DNA from: Lactuca virosa
Taxonomy: Eukaryota > Streptophyta > Magnoliopsida > Asterales > Asteraceae
Length of the DNA: 64,000 nucleotides
Assembly: GCA_928212115.1 (NCBI GenBank)
Contig: CAKMRJ010005745.1
Span: 73,505,434-73,569,433, forward strand
Direction of reading: 5' to 3'
In this document: positions 48,960-60,833 of the stretch, piece by piece
Layout: every line of letters starts with the position of its first letter
How positions within the stretch are numbered: position 1 is the first letter of the stretch
The notes under the pieces: generated by a model
Databases searched by the model: none
Told to the model about the DNA's origin: nothing
What the model saw: the letters and a program-made list of their open reading frames with translations, nothing else
Position numbers and translations under genes: made by a program

Positions 48960-49277
48960 CCAATAGAAAGGCCCAACTCAAGGCCCAAGCAAAATTAGGG
49001 TTTTCACATAAAATGACGATTAGGGTTTAATTAGAAACACTTAACCCATTAAGGACTTAATCCATTAAGTCCATTAATCTAGTAGGCCATTCATACGATA
49101 TAGTCGGACATAATTCAAAATTCCAATCTAATAGTCCAAACGCGGGTCCCGACAAATCCCAAACTAACATACCAAAATTAGGGTTTTCTAAACTATAATT
49201 AGGGTTTCCAACCCATTCGCGTTCCAATTAGTTTATTTGTTAAGTTTTTAGTTAATTAATGTTTCATTAGGTCAACT

Positions 49278-49800
49278 AGGGTTTCATTAGGTCAAGCACC
49301 ACCCACTGCCACCTCGGGCTGTGGTGGTCGACAGCGGCAACCGACGGTAGCCACCACCTTACGGTAGTGGTTATGGTTCTAGTCCAATCATGTCCAAGCA
49401 TCCCAAAAGCAATCCAATCACATGCAATGCACACCGCCACCCAACACGGCGGCCGATAGCGGCAGCCACCACCCTACGGTGGTGGTGGTGGCGATTTCCT
49501 TGATTATTCCGATCAAAACTATGATTACACAACATAATATCCCAAAATAAACACACACAATAAGACACACACACACACACACTCAGCCACCCTTGTGGCG
49601 GCATGCGGTGGTTGGAGATGATAGCCACCACCTCACGGTGGTGGTAGTGGCTTTTCTCGTGAAATCCGGCCAAACAAACACTACCCACGACACACACCAA
49701 CAGCAGAAACACACGCTTTTCTCGGGATAGGAACACCACCACCCACCTGGCGGCGTACGGCGATGACAGTGGCACGAAATGGCGGTCAATGGCGGTTGTG
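49278..49800. repeat. GC-rich CCACC/GGTGG repeats in LTR
   Basis: Recurrent GCCACCACC...ACGGTGGTGG words, about four times at intervals of 130-160 bases. The arms are inverted, so short hairpins are possible. It gives long open frames on both strands that are composition artefacts. Confidence 0.65.
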
Positions 49801-50654
49801 GCTTGCCCCTCTTCACTCCCGACGTCCCACTGTCGGTCTTCATTCTCAGCCACAACAGAAGCGGCGACAATGGTGTATCAGCAGAAAGGGGTGAAGAAGA
49901 GGAAGGTGCCCGATCTCTAACTGGGAATAACGGCAGCGACGTCCGCGGCCACCCTTCTTGACGGAAACCACGACCGGAGATGACCTGCAAAAGAAACAGT
50001 CGCAATGAGCGACGGCGGCAGTGGGCGGATGCGAGCTAACGGCTGCAGGACGGAGTAGAAGTAGAAGGAGAAGGATGTTGCAACAGGGAATAGAGGTTGC
50101 ACCTCCACCAGAACACGACAGCGGCAATAGCGACACTCGAGTGGTGGTGATTTTCCGGCTCCAACAACGGTGGCGGCGACCGGAGGTGAAGAAACGGGGT
50201 TGGCGGCTGGAGGATGAGAGTAGTGATGGTGGCGGTTGGTGCATCCGTGATTAGGGTTAGGGTTGGACGAGGGTGACAGGTTATATACCCCGACTCACGA
50301 AACTTCATCCCATAATGGCACAATCGGTCCCTCCTTCTCCTTTTTCTTTCAATTTAACTCCAATATTTACCATTTATACCCTGACTTCTGAAATCCCTTT
50401 CAAATCCAATCCATAATTTATCCAACAGCCCTCAGTCTTCAAAATCCTTTCATAATAAGTCCAATACTTACCAAACACCCCTGACTTCTAAAACTATTTA
50501 CAAAATAAATCCCGAAATTACACTTTAACCCTCGAAAACCCAAATTATATCATTTGGCTCCCGAAACCAACACCCCGCTAAATATTATGGGTTTTAGGGC
50601 TACTATTCATTCATTAGTTTGCCTATTTATTTATTTAACAAACGGGATGTTACA

Positions 50655-50855
50655 ATGAGCGCTTGAAATATGTAGAGAGATCGATTGTGATTCTTGACGG
50701 AAAGACAAAGGCTCTGCAAAACAAAGTGGTAAACCTAGTAAAGGTGTAGTGGCAGCATCGGAAGGGTTCTAAGTGGATGTGGGAGCCAGAGGATGAGATG
50801 AGAGAGCATTACCCTGAGTTATTTGCATTTACGGACTTCGAGGATGAAGTATGAT
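50655..50855 (+). pseudogene. Gypsy pol C-terminal fragment
   Basis: Reads YVERSIVILDGKTKALQNK, then a TAG at 50747 where CAG would fit, then WQHRKGSKWMWEPEDEMREH and a stop: the chromodomain-like end of a Tekay-type polyprotein. Continues the element at 41783. Confidence 0.88.
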
Positions 50856-52025
50856 TCAAGTAGGGGAAAATGGTAACACTCGGATCCTGAGGTACTTTAT
50901 GTTTTCAATATTTGGCATTTTAGGGTTTGCCATGATGTGGTGGAGGCACCACGACGTGGCAAATCTAGATGGATCGCGTGTTTCATTTAAGCCACCAAGG
51001 CGTGGCAGCTGGCAAGTGGCAAACCTTATTTTTTGGGTTTGCTCCTTATTTAAAGGAATGAGGTGGCTAGGGTTTGGCTCACCCTCAGCCTCCTTAAGAT
51101 CTGAGAAACCCTAATTTCCTTCCTCCTTTATTTAAGCCCTTTTTGGTGTTCTTTGAAGTCCTTGAAGGAAGAAAAAAGAAGAAGTGAGCTAAGATTCAAC
51201 AAGCAAGTCCTTATACTTTGTTTTAGAACTCTTCTGGACCTTTGTAAGTGTCCAAGACTCGATTTTTATCATGATAGGTTGCTAGATCTTGAGTTTTGTC
51301 CCTAAATCTTCATGTTCTGTTGGTTGAAGTGGTGAGATCTCATAAAGTTTGCAACTTTATGAATCTCTGGAACATTTGATATGATTGTTGGTTTGGATCT
51401 GAAGTTTAGTTTGGTTTTTGAGCCATGCAAGATATTTCTACGAAAAATCATTATTTTGACTCATTATGGCTTCAAGACATGTATGTCTATAAGCAACGAC
51501 TTTTATTAAGGTTTTGGTATTAGAAACCCTTATGGAGTAAATGAGCTAAAGACGTTTTGGAACAAATGCTTAATGGATGAAGTCATGTCTTATTTAGCCT
51601 TTTTGGAACCTAAGGTTTGAGATTTTGACCTTTCGGACGGTCTTAACGGGTAAAGTTGGAAACTTTATCCCTCTAGACCAAGTTTCAGACCATATATGAG
51701 CTTTGGAACCCTTGGGATCAAAGAAAACAACTTAAACCATTAAGCTATTGGAAACCCAGCGCCTACGGTGTGGCCTTAAGGCCCTACGACGTGGCGACTA
51801 GGAAAAACCCGTCAGTCTGGATGTTTGAGGGCCACAAAGTGGCCATAGATGGCCATGACGTGGCGGTTGACTAAAGTCAATGTTGATCGTTGACTTTGAC
51901 CATTTACTTTTGACTTGAGTTGACTTCTGGTTAAACTTCTAGTTTTTGGAAGAAAAGCTAAGGGCTTATCTGGTATAAATGTATAGGTGGTGCGTAGCAT
52001 CAATATTTCTGGCAGGAAGAAAAAG

Positions 52026-52032
52026 AGAGAGA

Positions 52033-52079
<47 letters not shown>
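52026..52079. repeat. (GA)n microsatellite
   Basis: GA repeat with one interrupting C. Confidence 0.95.
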
Positions 52080-52080
<1 letters not shown>

Positions 52081-52213
52081 AGTAGTAGTAGTTGTGCATC
52101 GAATGATATGTGAGTCTTCTCACTATACTTGTGGGTCGAAGGCACCAATGTCGGCCCACTAGATTGTGTTATGTAGAATGCTAGCTATTTTTGTGACTCT
52201 TGCATGTAGCAGC

Positions 52214-52458
52214 GGGTTGAGATATGCCCAGGGCTAGGCCCATTATTATATGTTTGGGTTGAGATAAACCCAAGGGTTCGGCCTATTATGGTACGATTAG
52301 GTTTAGATAAACCCCAGGACTAGGTTTAGATAAACCCCAGGACTGGCCCATTATTGTATTTTCGGGTTGAAACATACCTCAGGGTTGGGCCCCAGGGCTG
52401 GGCCCATGATTATATGTTGGGTTAGAATATACATCAGGGTTGGGCCCACTGATTTGTA
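52214..52458. repeat. Degenerate 42-bp tandem repeat in LTR
   Basis: Five to six units of GGGTTGAGATA(A/T)ACCC...GGCCCATTATTAT. It lies directly upstream of the ACTCACTAAG box, as does the 54-bp repeat in the minus-strand LTR at 45128. Confidence 0.75.
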
Positions 52459-52560
52459 TGGTATGTGGTACCTTGGGGAACTCACTAAGCTTTGTGCTTA
52501 CAGTTTACGTTTATGGTTTCAGGTACTTCTGGTATGAAAGGGAAGGGTCCGACGTGATGA

Positions 52561-53990
52561 CACAACATCCCCCTCGTGATTCTGCACTTATGATTATTTT
52601 TAATCTGATTGATTTTCTCCATCACCTCCCTTTCGACTTCAAATTAACAGCCCTAGCCCCCTTTTTTGAGTTCTTGAAGCTTTGGTGGTGATTTTTGGTG
52701 CCATGAAGGAGAAGAAGGTTTCCATTGTCTGTAGATCCAACAAGCAAGCTCTTCCTCAATATTCTAGCACATATTCTGGACCATTGTGAGACTTTAAATT
52801 CCAATCTTTATGTGCTACGCTTCAAGATACATGCTTTTATGCATTATTCTTCATGTTAGGGTTAGTTTGAGTGGTTGGATTCCATAAAGTCGCCAGCTTT
52901 ATGGATTATTGAGGCCCCCTTGTGGTTATATGTTCCATATCTGAAGTTTAATTGAGTTTTGATTCCATGCATGAGGTTTTGACCTCACTTTCACCATTTT
53001 TTTGACCTAGCTTGGGAAAGACATGCATTGGGCATGCATGTGTACAAAGAAACAATTTTTATGACTCTTGGGGTGGATGGAAGCCTACTGGAAAGTTTGG
53101 ATATGTAACTTGAAGGATTAAGATCTTAATGCATTAAGAGATCCGTGAATAGTTCCCACGATGTGGATATATGCTCACCACGTCGTGGAATATGGGATTC
53201 TCACGATTGTTTTGTCCTGAGGCTGCCACGTCATGTCAAATACATGGCCATGACGTGGAGGCAAAATTTAAATTTAGGTCAATTTGAGGGTTTTGGGATG
53301 TAGATTAAGGATTCGGTCCCAATTTGTTGTATAGGTGACTCATATTACTAGTTCTTGGATTCTTGTGATCTATGCTGTTTATCTGCTAGACTGTGAGTTT
53401 CCTCACTATACTTTGTACTATACTATGTATCATTGTGTGTAGGATGTTGGTATGCTATAGTGATCTGTTAGATTGGTAGATCTGTATGATTACGTATGTT
53501 TTCTAGTTATTGTTTTTTGTTTGCATATGTCGACATATTGTGGTTGGGTTGAGGTGGTCCTGCTTTGTACTGTAGGCCAAGATACCCAAGCGGTCCAAGT
53601 GTATTGTAGGCCTTGCGAGGTGGTCCAGTCAGACTGTTGGCCAAAGGAAAGCGGTCTAGGTGTACTATAGGCCTTGCAAGGTGGTCCAGTCAGATTGTAA
53701 GCTCATGTGTGCATGCATTGTATGTGTATTATTGTGTTGTGTATTTTGGGAAACTCACTAAGATTTGGCTTATAGTTGTGGATTTAAATGTTTCAGTTAC
53801 TTCAGATGATTGGTGGAAGAAGAAGGCGTGATCGTACACATCATCATATGGTTTTTGTGTTAAGGGATGTTACTTGATACTCTGATTTCTATGACTATGT
53901 ATTGGGAACAATGTATGTGTGACTTATGATTTTTTTTTTTTATGAAAATGGCTTTTAAAAATCAAAACTTTTTACTATGGTTTTTGGGAC
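52561..53990 (+). repeat. Second, related Gypsy LTR fragment
   Basis: Runs parallel to 51100-52560: CAACAAGCAAGCTCTTCCTC near 52740 matches CAACAAGCAAGTCC near 51200, and both have CCACGTCGTGG words and ACTCACTAAG (53753). It includes a repeat of about 56 bases (GGCC...GGTGGTCCAGTCAGA, 53577-53700). Its 5' end is missing. The frames at 53473-53831 are within it and not conserved. Confidence 0.65.
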
Positions 53991-54176
53991 TTTACAAAAA
54001 AGTTCCTAAAGCAAATTGGATTGAAATCAAGAAATATTTCCATTGTTGAAGCATCAAATAAATTGCCGAATTATGTAAATTTTCAAAAACTCTTGAATCA
54101 TAATAAAAAAATGTTGGAATAATTAGCAAAAGGAGAAAACTGCAAGCAAAAAGCAATTGGAGTATTAAACCAAATA
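53991..54176 (+). pseudogene. Athila-like gag/protease linker fragment
   Basis: Plus strand reads LPNYVNFQKLLNHNKKMLE followed by a stop, comparable to a segment shortly before protease in Athila-type elements. It ends where the minus-strand gag begins. Confidence 0.6.
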
Positions 54177-55145
54177 TTAGAGAAGATTACTATTATCACG
54201 ACCAACTTGAATAACATGTATGGTTTGATTAATCTTCTTGATATTTCGGTCCATGGTCTCGAGTTTCTCGTTTACTGAAGCTAGTCCATCAGATCCGTCT
54301 CCCATCAATCTTACTTGAATACTTCCATCTCTAGGTGAATGCCATTCTCGTGAATGTTTCGACAAGTTTTCGATAATCTCCTTGCAAGCGACCAAATTTC
54401 TATTCATTATCGGACCTTGTGAATCAATGAGTTGCCTTGTGTACATGTTTACACCATTATAGAAGGTTTGAATTTCTTTATACAAATTTAAATCATGTTG
54501 TGGATAGTTGAGCAACATGGTCTTGTAACGGTCCCACATTTCAAATAATTTCTCTCCTTTTATTTGAGCAAAGCTCAAAATTTTGGCTTTCATCTTGGTA
54601 ATACGGGAAGTTGGGTTGAATTGTTGTAAAAATTCACCTTTAGTTCATCCCATGTTGTAATTGACCGAACCACTAAATATTTTACCCAACTTTTTGTTGC
54701 ATCCTTCAAAGTTATTAGTAGAACTCGTAATATAACTACATCTCTTTATACTCCTGGAATGTTAAAGTAGTCCACTATCTCTAAGACTTCATCAATATGT
54801 TTGTTTGCATGTTCATGATCCTTTCCAACGAATGACGTCTCTTTGGGCATATTTAAAAATTGGCCTATTAATTCGAATTTGGTTGTTGGTGGGACAACAT
54901 GTCGAACCAATCTTGAAACGGTACCTTCACATGTCCTAATGGCATACTTTTCCAAAGTTAGTGCATCCGTCATATCTTCCTGATATTCTCCTTCGGTCTC
55001 TTACTTTGATTCTGGTTGACTTTTCTCCGAAAGATAACTGTCTACGTGCTTAACTTCTTTTTCAGCCTCTTTTTGTCCTTTGCCTAACTCACATTCTGGC
55101 TCTTCGAATGGGGAAGCAAGACTGGAACTAAATCCTTTGGTCACT
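54177..55145 (-). pseudogene. Athila-like gag (minus strand)
   Basis: The C-terminal half (54177-54593) has the gag block GEKLFEMWDRYKTMLLNYPQ and IQTFYNGVNMYTRQLIDSQG. The middle (54594-54745) is readable only with frame changes. The N-terminal part (54746-54973 and upstream) has HANKHIDEVLEIVDYFNIPG and an acidic, Glu-rich start with one stop. Encodes the capsid of a Gypsy element of the Athila group. Nothing of protease or pol follows on this strand, so the element is cut short at 54177. Confidence 0.78.
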
Positions 55146-55369
55146 AAATGTTAATAATAGTACAAAACAAACAAAAACAAGCGTAAAATTGAACAAAAGC
55201 TAATTATAAACATAATATGGAATTAGCGATATTTACGGCGTGATAGTGAGGTTTTCGCGTAGTGAAAGTCACGAATTTAGTCAAATTTTAACTGGGTAAA
55301 AATAGAAAAGAAAAACCCAATTATACTTTACACAATCAATTTTAATCTGCAAAAGGTAAAACTAATCCC

Positions 55370-55392
55370 CGACAACGGTGCCAAAAACTTGA
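55370..55392 (-). other. Athila-type primer binding site
   Basis: The complement reads TTTTTGGCACCGTTGTCGGG, close to the TGGCGCCGTTGCCGGGG site typical of Athila and Tat elements, immediately inside the LTR end. Confidence 0.85.
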
Positions 55393-56677
55393 TGTGAGAT
55401 TTTTCTACTAAAAATTTTTGAAGTTTTAAAATTTTAAAACCTTTATCTAATGCTTCTTAACTAACACTCACACACACAATGAACATAATAAGATATAGTA
55501 TAGTTGCGGTAAATAAGGGCGTCAAACTCTCAGGGATTAGGTATGACATATAACATATTGAATCAATTAAATAGGAAATTAAATGGGGAGGGGGGGTTAT
55601 AATTAAATCCGAATAAACTTAAATTAACAGGCAGAAACAAGTTTTAGATAATGGGTTTTGAAGGACTTTCACTTAAACTTCGAATTCCTATTTTCTTTGG
55701 TGAATTTATGATAGTGCAATAACTGAGATTTAACCAATTATACTAACAATTATGATCTATTACTAGTTTTTATGTGTATTCTAATTCAATATTATGAAAC
55801 CAACTAATTGTATAAAATTACTTATGATTAAGTCAAGAGTTTAATAAGATTAAACCTAGCAAGGGTTATGAAACCAATGCTATCTTATATGCTAAAGTTA
55901 TCAATTATCACCACCTAAACCTAGGATTGTTTAATCACTAGTCTTTAAAAGTTTTTAGATAAAAACCATTAAGATACAAATCACAATAATCAGATTTGAA
56001 ATCAAAATTACATGCAACTTAGTGATAAGTAATAAAAATAAAAACTTCAACAAATAAGGAAGATGATTTGATCAAAAAGTAACTTTATATAATCTAAATA
56101 ACTACAATATCACATTTACACCATAGTAATCTAGTTCATCTATATTTAAGTTCCATAGAAGGTATTTAGCCTCTCATGTTTATAGAAAAACGACATAAAC
56201 AATTAAAAAGAATGTTAAATATGATTCTTCTTGATTTCTTCTACAATCCTCTTCTAGACCACTTCTGCAACCTTTCTACAACGAAACAAGGGTTCTTTTT
56301 CGCACCAGAAAGGGTTTTTTTTCCACACTTTTCTGAGATGTGAAAATCTTCTATTTATAGGAAATTAAACTTGGTGGCACTAAGCCTTCGTCTTCGCCAC
56401 ACTAACAATTATCTTCAACGAATCTCCCTCAAGTAATCTTCTCTTCCACGACGCTATTCTCTAAATTCGCGGCACTAACCCCATGATTTATGGTATCTTT
56501 GATTTTCTTCATTGTCCACTCCATTTTTAGCTCCCTTTTCGTTCATTAAATCTTATGTACGGATTTTGGATTTAATTATCATATATGAACATCCTTCATC
56601 ATATTTATCCTTATTTTATAGTTTTCTATTAAAAATACTAATAATCATATTTAATGACTAATTTTAGCAATATCACA
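55393..56677 (-). repeat. Athila-like 5' LTR (minus strand)
   Basis: Minus-strand start TGTGATATTGCTAAAATTAG at 56677, end AAAATCTCACA at 55393. 1,285 bp. Same family as the plus-strand LTR at 58994-60351, in inverted orientation. Confidence 0.82.
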
Positions 56678-57078
56678 TATCTGAGAGGTATAGTAAAAGA
56701 TGTGCTAGTAAAAAAAGAAACTTATGTGTCTCCTATCCATTTTGTGAAACTTTATATGGAAGAAGATTTGGAGGTGCAATCATATTAGGAAGACCTTTTC
56801 TCAACACCGCAAGAGTTATAGTGGATGTTAGTGAATCAAAACTCACACTTACAGTTGGAACAAAAGCATTAACTTTTGGATTAAAGGATTCCAAAATAAT
56901 GAAAGGAAGGCATGAAAATTTTCATATGGGTACCGTAGAAGAAGAAGATGATGAAAAACTCAAGGAGTTAATGAAATTGATGGATGAAGAGTACAAGCAA
57001 TATATGGCAACTGTAAAAGGTGTAAAATTATGGGCTGATGCAAGGCTTGTGGAAGAGATGAAAAAGATAGATGAATAA
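56678..57078 (+). pseudogene. Athila-like protease domain fragment
   Basis: Reads GIVKDVLVKKETYVSPIHF, shifts one base near 56775, then IILGRPFLNTARVIVDV and SESKLTLTVGTKALTF (open frame 56821-57078). These blocks follow the catalytic D-[ST]-G in Athila-type aspartic proteases; the catalytic block itself is missing. The charged C-terminal half (Glu/Lys-rich) is not recognised. Confidence 0.72.
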
Positions 57079-57835
57079 TTTGAAAATTTTGAGCAATTGG
57101 AAGCTGAAGAGGCTTTGTGCCGCGAAACGCCTACAATCGAGCCACAATGCATCGATGATTCGAAAAAAGTTAAGAAACATACTCATCGTGCGGCGAAGTC
57201 AGCATATGTAGCCTCGCGAGCACGTATTTGAAGAAGAAAAAAAATCTTAGCCAAAAGGAAGGTACTTTACAAACTAACAGTTTTGAATTTCATGTACAAA
57301 TGGAGAAAAAGAAAGAAAATGAGCAATTCATTGACAATGTCAATAAAAAGTTCATGGACAATTTCTGGAGTAATACCTACCTTAACAATAATGGGATTAG
57401 CAATGAAAATATATAGAAAAGTATGAGAATTTTTTTTCATTGTTTAAAGGAAGGGATCATCAATTTTACGAATGAATAAGTCAATCCTTTTGACTTAAAT
57501 GAAGAATGTCAAGAAGAGAGGAGTTGCTAGATGATGAATTAAGAGATACGAGAGATAGCAAAAGAGACTTATATAATCTTTAAAGAATTAAGGAACAAGT
57601 GAAATAATAAGTCAAAATAAATACTTACGAAGTAGTTTTTGTGACTAGAATAGAAGAGCCATTAGAACAAGGATGCAAATGTCACATCCGAATATGAGAG
57701 GTTGATAGTGCTGAAGTTATGAAAGAAAAGAAGGAGGCGTGAGAGAAAGAGAACGAGAAAAGAAAAATAAAGAAGCCAAACAATAAAAAAAAGTCAAGTA
57801 AAGAAAATAAGGAAGCTTACAAGAAGAGACAAGCT

Positions 57836-57879
<44 letters not shown>

Positions 57880-58993
57880 TGAAAAAGAGCACCCGCAAAT
57901 CCCAACAAGACTTAGAAGAAGGAATGAGTCTAGCTTACGAATCAAGTTTAAAGAAACGTTTGGTGGTAGGCAACCGAAGCTTGATTTTTATTTTTTCTTT
58001 TCTAATACATTTTAAGCACTTTGTTTCCTTCAAGTTTTCTGCCTTATGATTCTAAATGCTTTAACTTTTTGTTTCTTTTCCTTGTACGCATAAATATTTT
58101 GAAAGACAATTGGTTAAATTTAAGGTATTAATATGGGCACCATAAAATTTAAGTGTGGGGTTCGTGGGAATTTTTTTTATTGTTTTCAGGTGCATGGATT
58201 ATACGAGAGACTTGAGTTCGTACAATTAGTGAAACTTCAGGTGGATTCAACTTCGTGAATGAAAGACGTATACTATTTGTTCTTTGTGACAGCAGCTTAG
58301 CTACCTCACGACGTGATGTAGTATATGATTCACGAGAGAGACCCATAGGAAGACATTTCAAGACGCGATGAGAACTATTTCACGGCGCAATCCAGTGCAT
58401 GTTCAACACATTGTAGTCTTAAAACAGATGTGATTATTCAAAGTAAGTTTATTCTACAGTTAAGTATGAAGTTACAATCAAAAAGAAATTTAGAAGTATA
58501 AACTAACTTTTCGATACCTACCCAAGGGAGTTCATTTTTATTCTCTCTTTTGCTTTACATGTCAGTATAATGAGCGCATTGTACAAATAAAGTGTGGGGG
58601 GTATAGGATTGATATAATGCTCAATTAGAGAGCCAAATTTTGTCAAAAAATTTAAAGTTTTGAAAACCAATACGGGTTAAAGTTTAAATTTCCAAGATTT
58701 AAGTTATTAGGAGTGGAACCAATTTGTGACATTTGAAGTTCAACTAGTACCCTCCGATGGATGTTTTACATCTAGCAACTACACACCAACTAGTCTGGGA
58801 TCAAGTAGGGAGAATTTCGTTACACGGGCTTCATCGAAAGTAATGGGTTTCACAATAGTTATTTAGATATTTTTTTACTGTTCTATTCTATTTTTATTTT
58901 TGAGTTTAGTTGGTTGGAGTTTATTCTAAAATTTTGAGGTTCGATGATTGTACATTTGCTTGAGGGCAAGCAAAACCTAAGTGTGGGGTTTTT
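57079..58993 (+). mobile_element. Athila-like 3' region without reverse transcriptase or integrase
   Basis: No reverse transcriptase, RNase H or integrase motif is visible on either strand. 57237-57416 is a Lys/Glu-rich frame of unknown meaning. A typical Athila 3' landmark (AAACGTTTGGTGGTAGGCAA) lies at about 57952. TTTAAGTGTGGGG-type words recur at 58147, 58590 and 58977. The last precedes the LTR and could act as polypurine tract. (GA)n at 57838-57876. Confidence 0.65.
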
Positions 58994-60351
58994 TGACATT
59001 GGTTAAATTAGTCACATAATTGAAGTAATTATTTTAGTATTTAATAAGGAATAATTATAAATTAAGGATAAATATGCTACAAAATGATTATTATAAGGAT
59101 GGTCAAAATCCGACGATATGACTAAAAGAAGAAGATTAGAGCAAAATATGGAGTAGATAAGGAAGAATTCGAAGTTGGTTTAAAACACTGGGGTTAGCGC
59201 CACGACCATTGATGGATAGCGTCGTGAAAAAAACTTTTACTTTGGGAAGAATATATATGGATCACGTTTAGTGCCACGAAGACAAAGGCTTAGAGCTGCT
59301 AACTTTTATTATCTATAAAACGAGATTTTTCCATCCCAATTGGGTGTGTAGAAAATACTTTCCTACGAAAATAAACCCTTTTCATTCAGAATGCGAAGGA
59401 AGTCGAAGAAGGAGTAAATTTGAAGATTTTTTTTGAAGAAAACGTGAAGAAGTTACTAGGTTTGCAATGTTTAGCATTCTTTCGAAGTTTAATTATCATT
59501 TTTTTGTAAACACGAGAGGCTAAAAACCTTCTCTTTTGCTTAGGTATAGATCAACTGAAGTACTATGGTGTATAATTTGTTTTGAAGATATGATATTGAT
59601 TATTTATTACTTTTTGGATTAATTATTTATCTTGTTAAAGTTCATATTTTTATTGCTTACAACTGAAGTGAATGTAATTTAGATTATCAGTCTTGTTACT
59701 CTAGCTTGAATCTTAATAGTTTTGAACATAAATTGTTAAGTCTAGGGATTAAACTAATTATAGGAGTTAAGTAATATTAATCGGTAATTTGACATTTCAG
59801 AGAGCATTAGCTTAATTAACTATGCTAAGTTTAGTTTTATGAACAGTAAATATTCAACATTTATTTTATTCTAAAGTAATTCTGGTAATAAAGTGGATTT
59901 TAAGGTTGCTAGTTTTATGACTATTAAATTAGTTACTCATAAATCACTATCATTAGTATTAGATCTTAACTTCTAATCATCTTATCTACCGATAATCAAT
60001 TTAAAAATTCATTGCATTATCAATAAAATCACCATAGGAAAAAGGGATCCGAAATCTAAGCAGAAATGCTTCAATATTACTGTTTTCATATGATGCTTTG
60101 TTTGATCGATAATTCGAAGTTAAGTTTAAAATATAAGTTTAAATACACCTCCCTTAAAAAATTATTTTTTCGTTTCAGTTAATTTAATTTATTATTATTC
60201 ATACATGTTCCTTGAGAGTTCGACACTCTCATTTACCTCAACTGTACTATACTCGATCTGGTTCACTGCCTGTATGACTATTGGTTAAAGTGGTGATAGA
60301 TTAAGGATCTATAGATTTAAACCTGACTATTTTTAGTATAAAAATAACACA
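58994..60351 (+). repeat. Athila-like 3' LTR (plus strand)
   Basis: Starts TGACATTGGTTAAATTAGTC and ends TAAAAATAACACA. 1,358 bp. The parallel with the complement of 55393-56677 runs along its whole length. Confidence 0.8.
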
Positions 60352-60574
60352 TCAGTAAACTTAACGATTTTATCTACATGATTGAGTGTCATGTATTAAA
60401 TGGAAATATTGAGGGAAACACATGAGTAATGTCTTGACATATGATATTCAAGAATTACATGTTATTTTGACAGCATGTGGGATGAGATTTATCATGGGAC
60501 TTCAAGGGCCAAAATCCCATACACATAATATATTTTAGGTGAGTAACATTACCTTTCAGTAAGGATCTAAAAAG
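60352..60574. other. Flank after Athila LTR, nothing recognised
   Basis: AT-rich, no gene. May already belong to the Gypsy LTR that ends at 61840; I could not find the start of that LTR. Confidence 0.4.
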
Positions 60575-60833
60575 CTAGACATGGTTTCGCCATGGCGCGC
60601 CATGGCTCCAAGGCTTGTTACTATCGCCACGCTTTAACAAAATGTCGCCTTAAGGCATATGTATATATAAAAATGAATTATACTAGAAAATATATATAAT
60701 TATTTATTATATACAAATTTTTTATCTTAAGTCGCGCCTTACAAACGACATGAATCGCCACAACTCGTAAAAGCTTGAGGTCTGACAATGTCGCCAAGTC
60801 ACACCTAACGTTATTTAGAACCTTGCCTTTCGC
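60575..60833. mobile_element. Possible MITE with CGCC-rich ends
   Basis: Ends rich in CGCCATGGCGCG/TCGCCACGC and, at the other end, GTCGCCAAGTCACACCTAACG enclose an AT-rich centre. The CTAACGTTATTTAGAACC end is of a type common in plant non-autonomous elements. Terminal repeats and target duplication not confirmed. Confidence 0.35.

Larger units (their letters stand above)
50871..52560 (+). repeat. 3' LTR of the old Gypsy element, 3' end missing
   Basis: Starts TGGTAACACTCGG after a purine tract (50857-50870). It contains CCACGACGTGG palindromes, CCAATGTCGGCCCACTAG near 52147, and the box ACTCACTAAGCTTTGTGCT near 52481. Near 52560 it passes into a second, related LTR without the expected end. 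Confidence 0.75.

Noticed and set aside
49371..50323. Frames of 95-160 residues on both strands
   Set aside because: They lie inside a Gypsy LTR with GC-rich CCACC/GGTGG repeats, overlap one another and show no motif.
51812..52159. 115-residue frame with Ser/Leu repeats
   Set aside because: Encoded by a (GA)n microsatellite in an LTR.
57228..57416. Lys/Glu-rich frame as an accessory gene of the Athila-like element
   Set aside because: No homology recognised and no promoter; mentioned only within the 3' region.
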